From JBCCWF01 sp038520475 (lineage in GTDB: Bacteria; Cyanobacteriota; Cyanobacteriia; CAKZMO01), in contig JBCBLF010000051.1 in assembly GCA_038520475.1 (NCBI GenBank), positions 1 to 23,815 on the forward strand: a stretch of 23,815 bases of DNA. Direction: 5' to 3'. A program made the position numbers and the translations under genes. The first letter of the stretch is position 1. Each line of letters opens with the position of its first letter. Below the pieces are notes generated by a model. That model did not search any database. It saw only the letters and a list, made by a program, of their open reading frames with translations, and had not been told where the DNA came from. Shown one piece after another: positions 22,942-23,815 of the stretch.

Positions 22942-23403
22942 CTATCCACTGATGCAGTAGAGGTTGAGTTCACTAATGACAGGAGGAATACCCGCTTCGG
23001 CTTGCAGTTGTAAGGCATCCACTTGCTGTTCGACATCGGGACTCAGGCGGCCATCCTCAGGAATGAGTGTTGAAACCTGTCGATGAACATCAGCTGCCTG
23101 TTGGTAGGCGATCGCTAGCTGATCTCTCATGCGTTGCAGTTCTCTATCCGACAGCTCAACTGCATTCACTACACCGACGCCTGATTCCCATGCGGTTGCT
23201 AGAGTTATTTCAAATTCTGGGTCGTACGCATTTTTTCCAATCTGACGTTCATGGGCTGTCATGACTTGATTCATGACTTGATTCGTGGCGGTTCCCAACT
23301 CACGACACTGAACCCGTTTCCCAGGACCACACCCACTTGAAACCAGAAGAACAACTCCGAATAGCAAGACTCGCGTTTTAGAACTGGGACTCAAGACGTT
23401 CAT
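22942..23403 (-). CDS. Lipoprotein of unknown function, paralog 2
   Basis: 153 aa. The signal VLLFGVVLLVSSGC has a lipobox SSGC (Cys25). The mature protein starts CGPGKRVQCREL and matches its neighbour at the same positions: MRDQLAIAYQQAADVHRQV in the middle, then EDGRLSPD, and Cys near the end (LYCISG). It is predicted helical and anchored in the outer or plasma membrane. A 12-bp exact DNA duplication (23259-23282) gives the repeated NQVMNQVM. The start is firm: AAGGAG lies six bases before the ATG at 23403. It is the first gene of the pair. Function unknown. Confidence 0.85.
   Translation of the reverse strand: MNVLSPSSKTRVLLFGVVLLVSSGCGPGKRVQCRELGTATNQVMNQVMTAHERQIGKNAYDPEFEITLATAWESGVGVVNAVELSDRELQRMRDQLAIAYQQAADVHRQVSTLIPEDGRLSPDVEQQVDALQLQAEAGIPPVISELNLYCISG
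23259..23282. repeat. 12-bp in-frame tandem duplication within lipoprotein paralog 2
   Basis: TCATGACTTGAT occurs twice back to back (23259-23270 and 23271-23282). It encodes an exact four-residue repeat, NQVM twice, soon after the mature N-terminus. Confidence 0.9.
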
Positions 23404-23801
23404 TCACTACTCCTTATGCCCATTCTTTGAGTTGGACATGATTTGCTTGGTGTTAGAGCTCGCTCAAAAGGCAAGTAGTTCTCCACAAGCCTGATTCTCC
23501 TAGAATTCAGGTAATCAGAAAGGGCTTTTGCGAGCCTATTGTGACCACAGGGCAATTCTGGTGGAAGGCGTGTGCTACTCCTCCAAAAGTGAGTAAGCCG
23601 TATGAGAAACGAATGCTCATTTGAAGATACCCAGATAGAAAACACAACTTAGCAACGTTCGCGAAGAACCGAAGATAGCAATACCGCTATGCCTGGTCCC
23701 TGCCATACATATTTCTGAATGCCCCAAGAGGAGCAGCGTAGAAGCAGCGATCGCTGAAAATTCTATATAGTGGTCGCAGTAGAGCGTTTAATTTCCTCAC
23801 C
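23404..23801. other. Intergenic region upstream of the lipoprotein pair
   Basis: No convincing gene. GCTCGCTCAAAAG (23458-23470) pairs, with a two-base bulge, with CTTTTGCGAGC (23525-23535). It encloses a second stem (23490-23498 with 23502-23511, one bulge), suggesting a structured leader for the lipoprotein transcript. A TATATA at 23764-23769 and a HIP1 site lie near the right end. An 81-codon minus frame here is judged spurious. Confidence 0.4.
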
Positions 23802-23815
23802 ATGGTTGCTACTAC
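23802..23815 (+). CDS. Possible start of a gene running off the window
   Basis: The window ends with ATG GTT GCT ACT AC, a plausible MVAT start, 32 bases after a TATATA box. There is no ribosome binding site, and only four codons are visible, so identity cannot be judged. Confidence 0.25.

Noticed and set aside
23400..23645. 81-codon minus-strand frame that overlaps the lipoprotein start as ATGA
   Set aside because: The overlap looks like translational coupling, but the frame starts with GTG without a ribosome binding site, its composition (Arg/Ser/Leu/Pro) is that of non-coding DNA, and no domain is visible.
23747..23756. GCGATCGC octamers as possible operators
   Set aside because: HIP1 is abundant throughout the window, in and between genes, and is a general feature of cyanobacterial genomes.

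Overview
The window comes from a cyanobacterium. The octamer GCGATCGC (HIP1) occurs more than 30 times in 23.8 kb, about once per 700 bp. Several products have characteristically cyanobacterial forms: a long NusB, an FtsY with a large acidic N-region, a LabA-like NYN protein, a J-domain/TPR protein ending in GLFGLF, and a pentapeptide-repeat protein. The sequence does not fix the genus. There is no rRNA, tRNA, CRISPR array, transposase or phage gene, so this is mostly ordinary chromosome with unusually repeat-rich intergenic DNA.

Layout. (1) 1-365 is the 3' end of a MOSC-domain gene, convergent with a minus-strand housekeeping block DUF502 > nusB > ftsY (4102 down to 436). (2) Divergent from it lies a zinc-dependent histone-deacetylase-like hydrolase, followed by 0.7 kb of hairpin-rich DNA and a LabA-like NYN protein. 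(3) A small unknown protein and an MdlB/YheH-type ABC exporter lie on the minus strand. A GGDEF diguanylate cyclase with a degenerate receiver domain and an MsbA-like ABC exporter follow on the plus strand. (4) 13065-14158 has no convincing gene but carries several perfect palindromes. (5) A J-domain/TPR protein is convergent with a CDF metal transporter that lacks its cytosolic domain, which is divergent from a PlsC-type acyltransferase. An exported protein of unknown function follows. (6) A polar amino-acid uptake pair lies on the minus strand: a substrate-binding lipoprotein with a Tat-like signal, and its permease. The ATPase is not in the window. (7) 19800-20779 holds an intrinsic terminator with no annotated gene before it, with two overlapping micro-ORFs just upstream, and several hairpins leading into a GTG-started pentapeptide-repeat gene with a strong ribosome binding site. 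(8) Two tandem paralogous lipoproteins of unknown function close the window. The first bases of a possible further gene are at the very end.

Functionally the window mixes protein targeting and transcription (FtsY, NusB), membrane lipid and transport functions (PlsC-like, two exporters, amino-acid uptake, CDF) and signalling (diguanylate cyclase, LabA-like). No single operon ties these together. The most distinctive material is non-coding. There are long, nearly perfect hairpins, two of which share a GGCGCAGCC centre while their outer arms diverge between copies. There are several 11-16 bp exact or near-exact tandem duplications. There is also the orphan terminator unit at 20295-20466. I did not find a convincing new multi-gene system.
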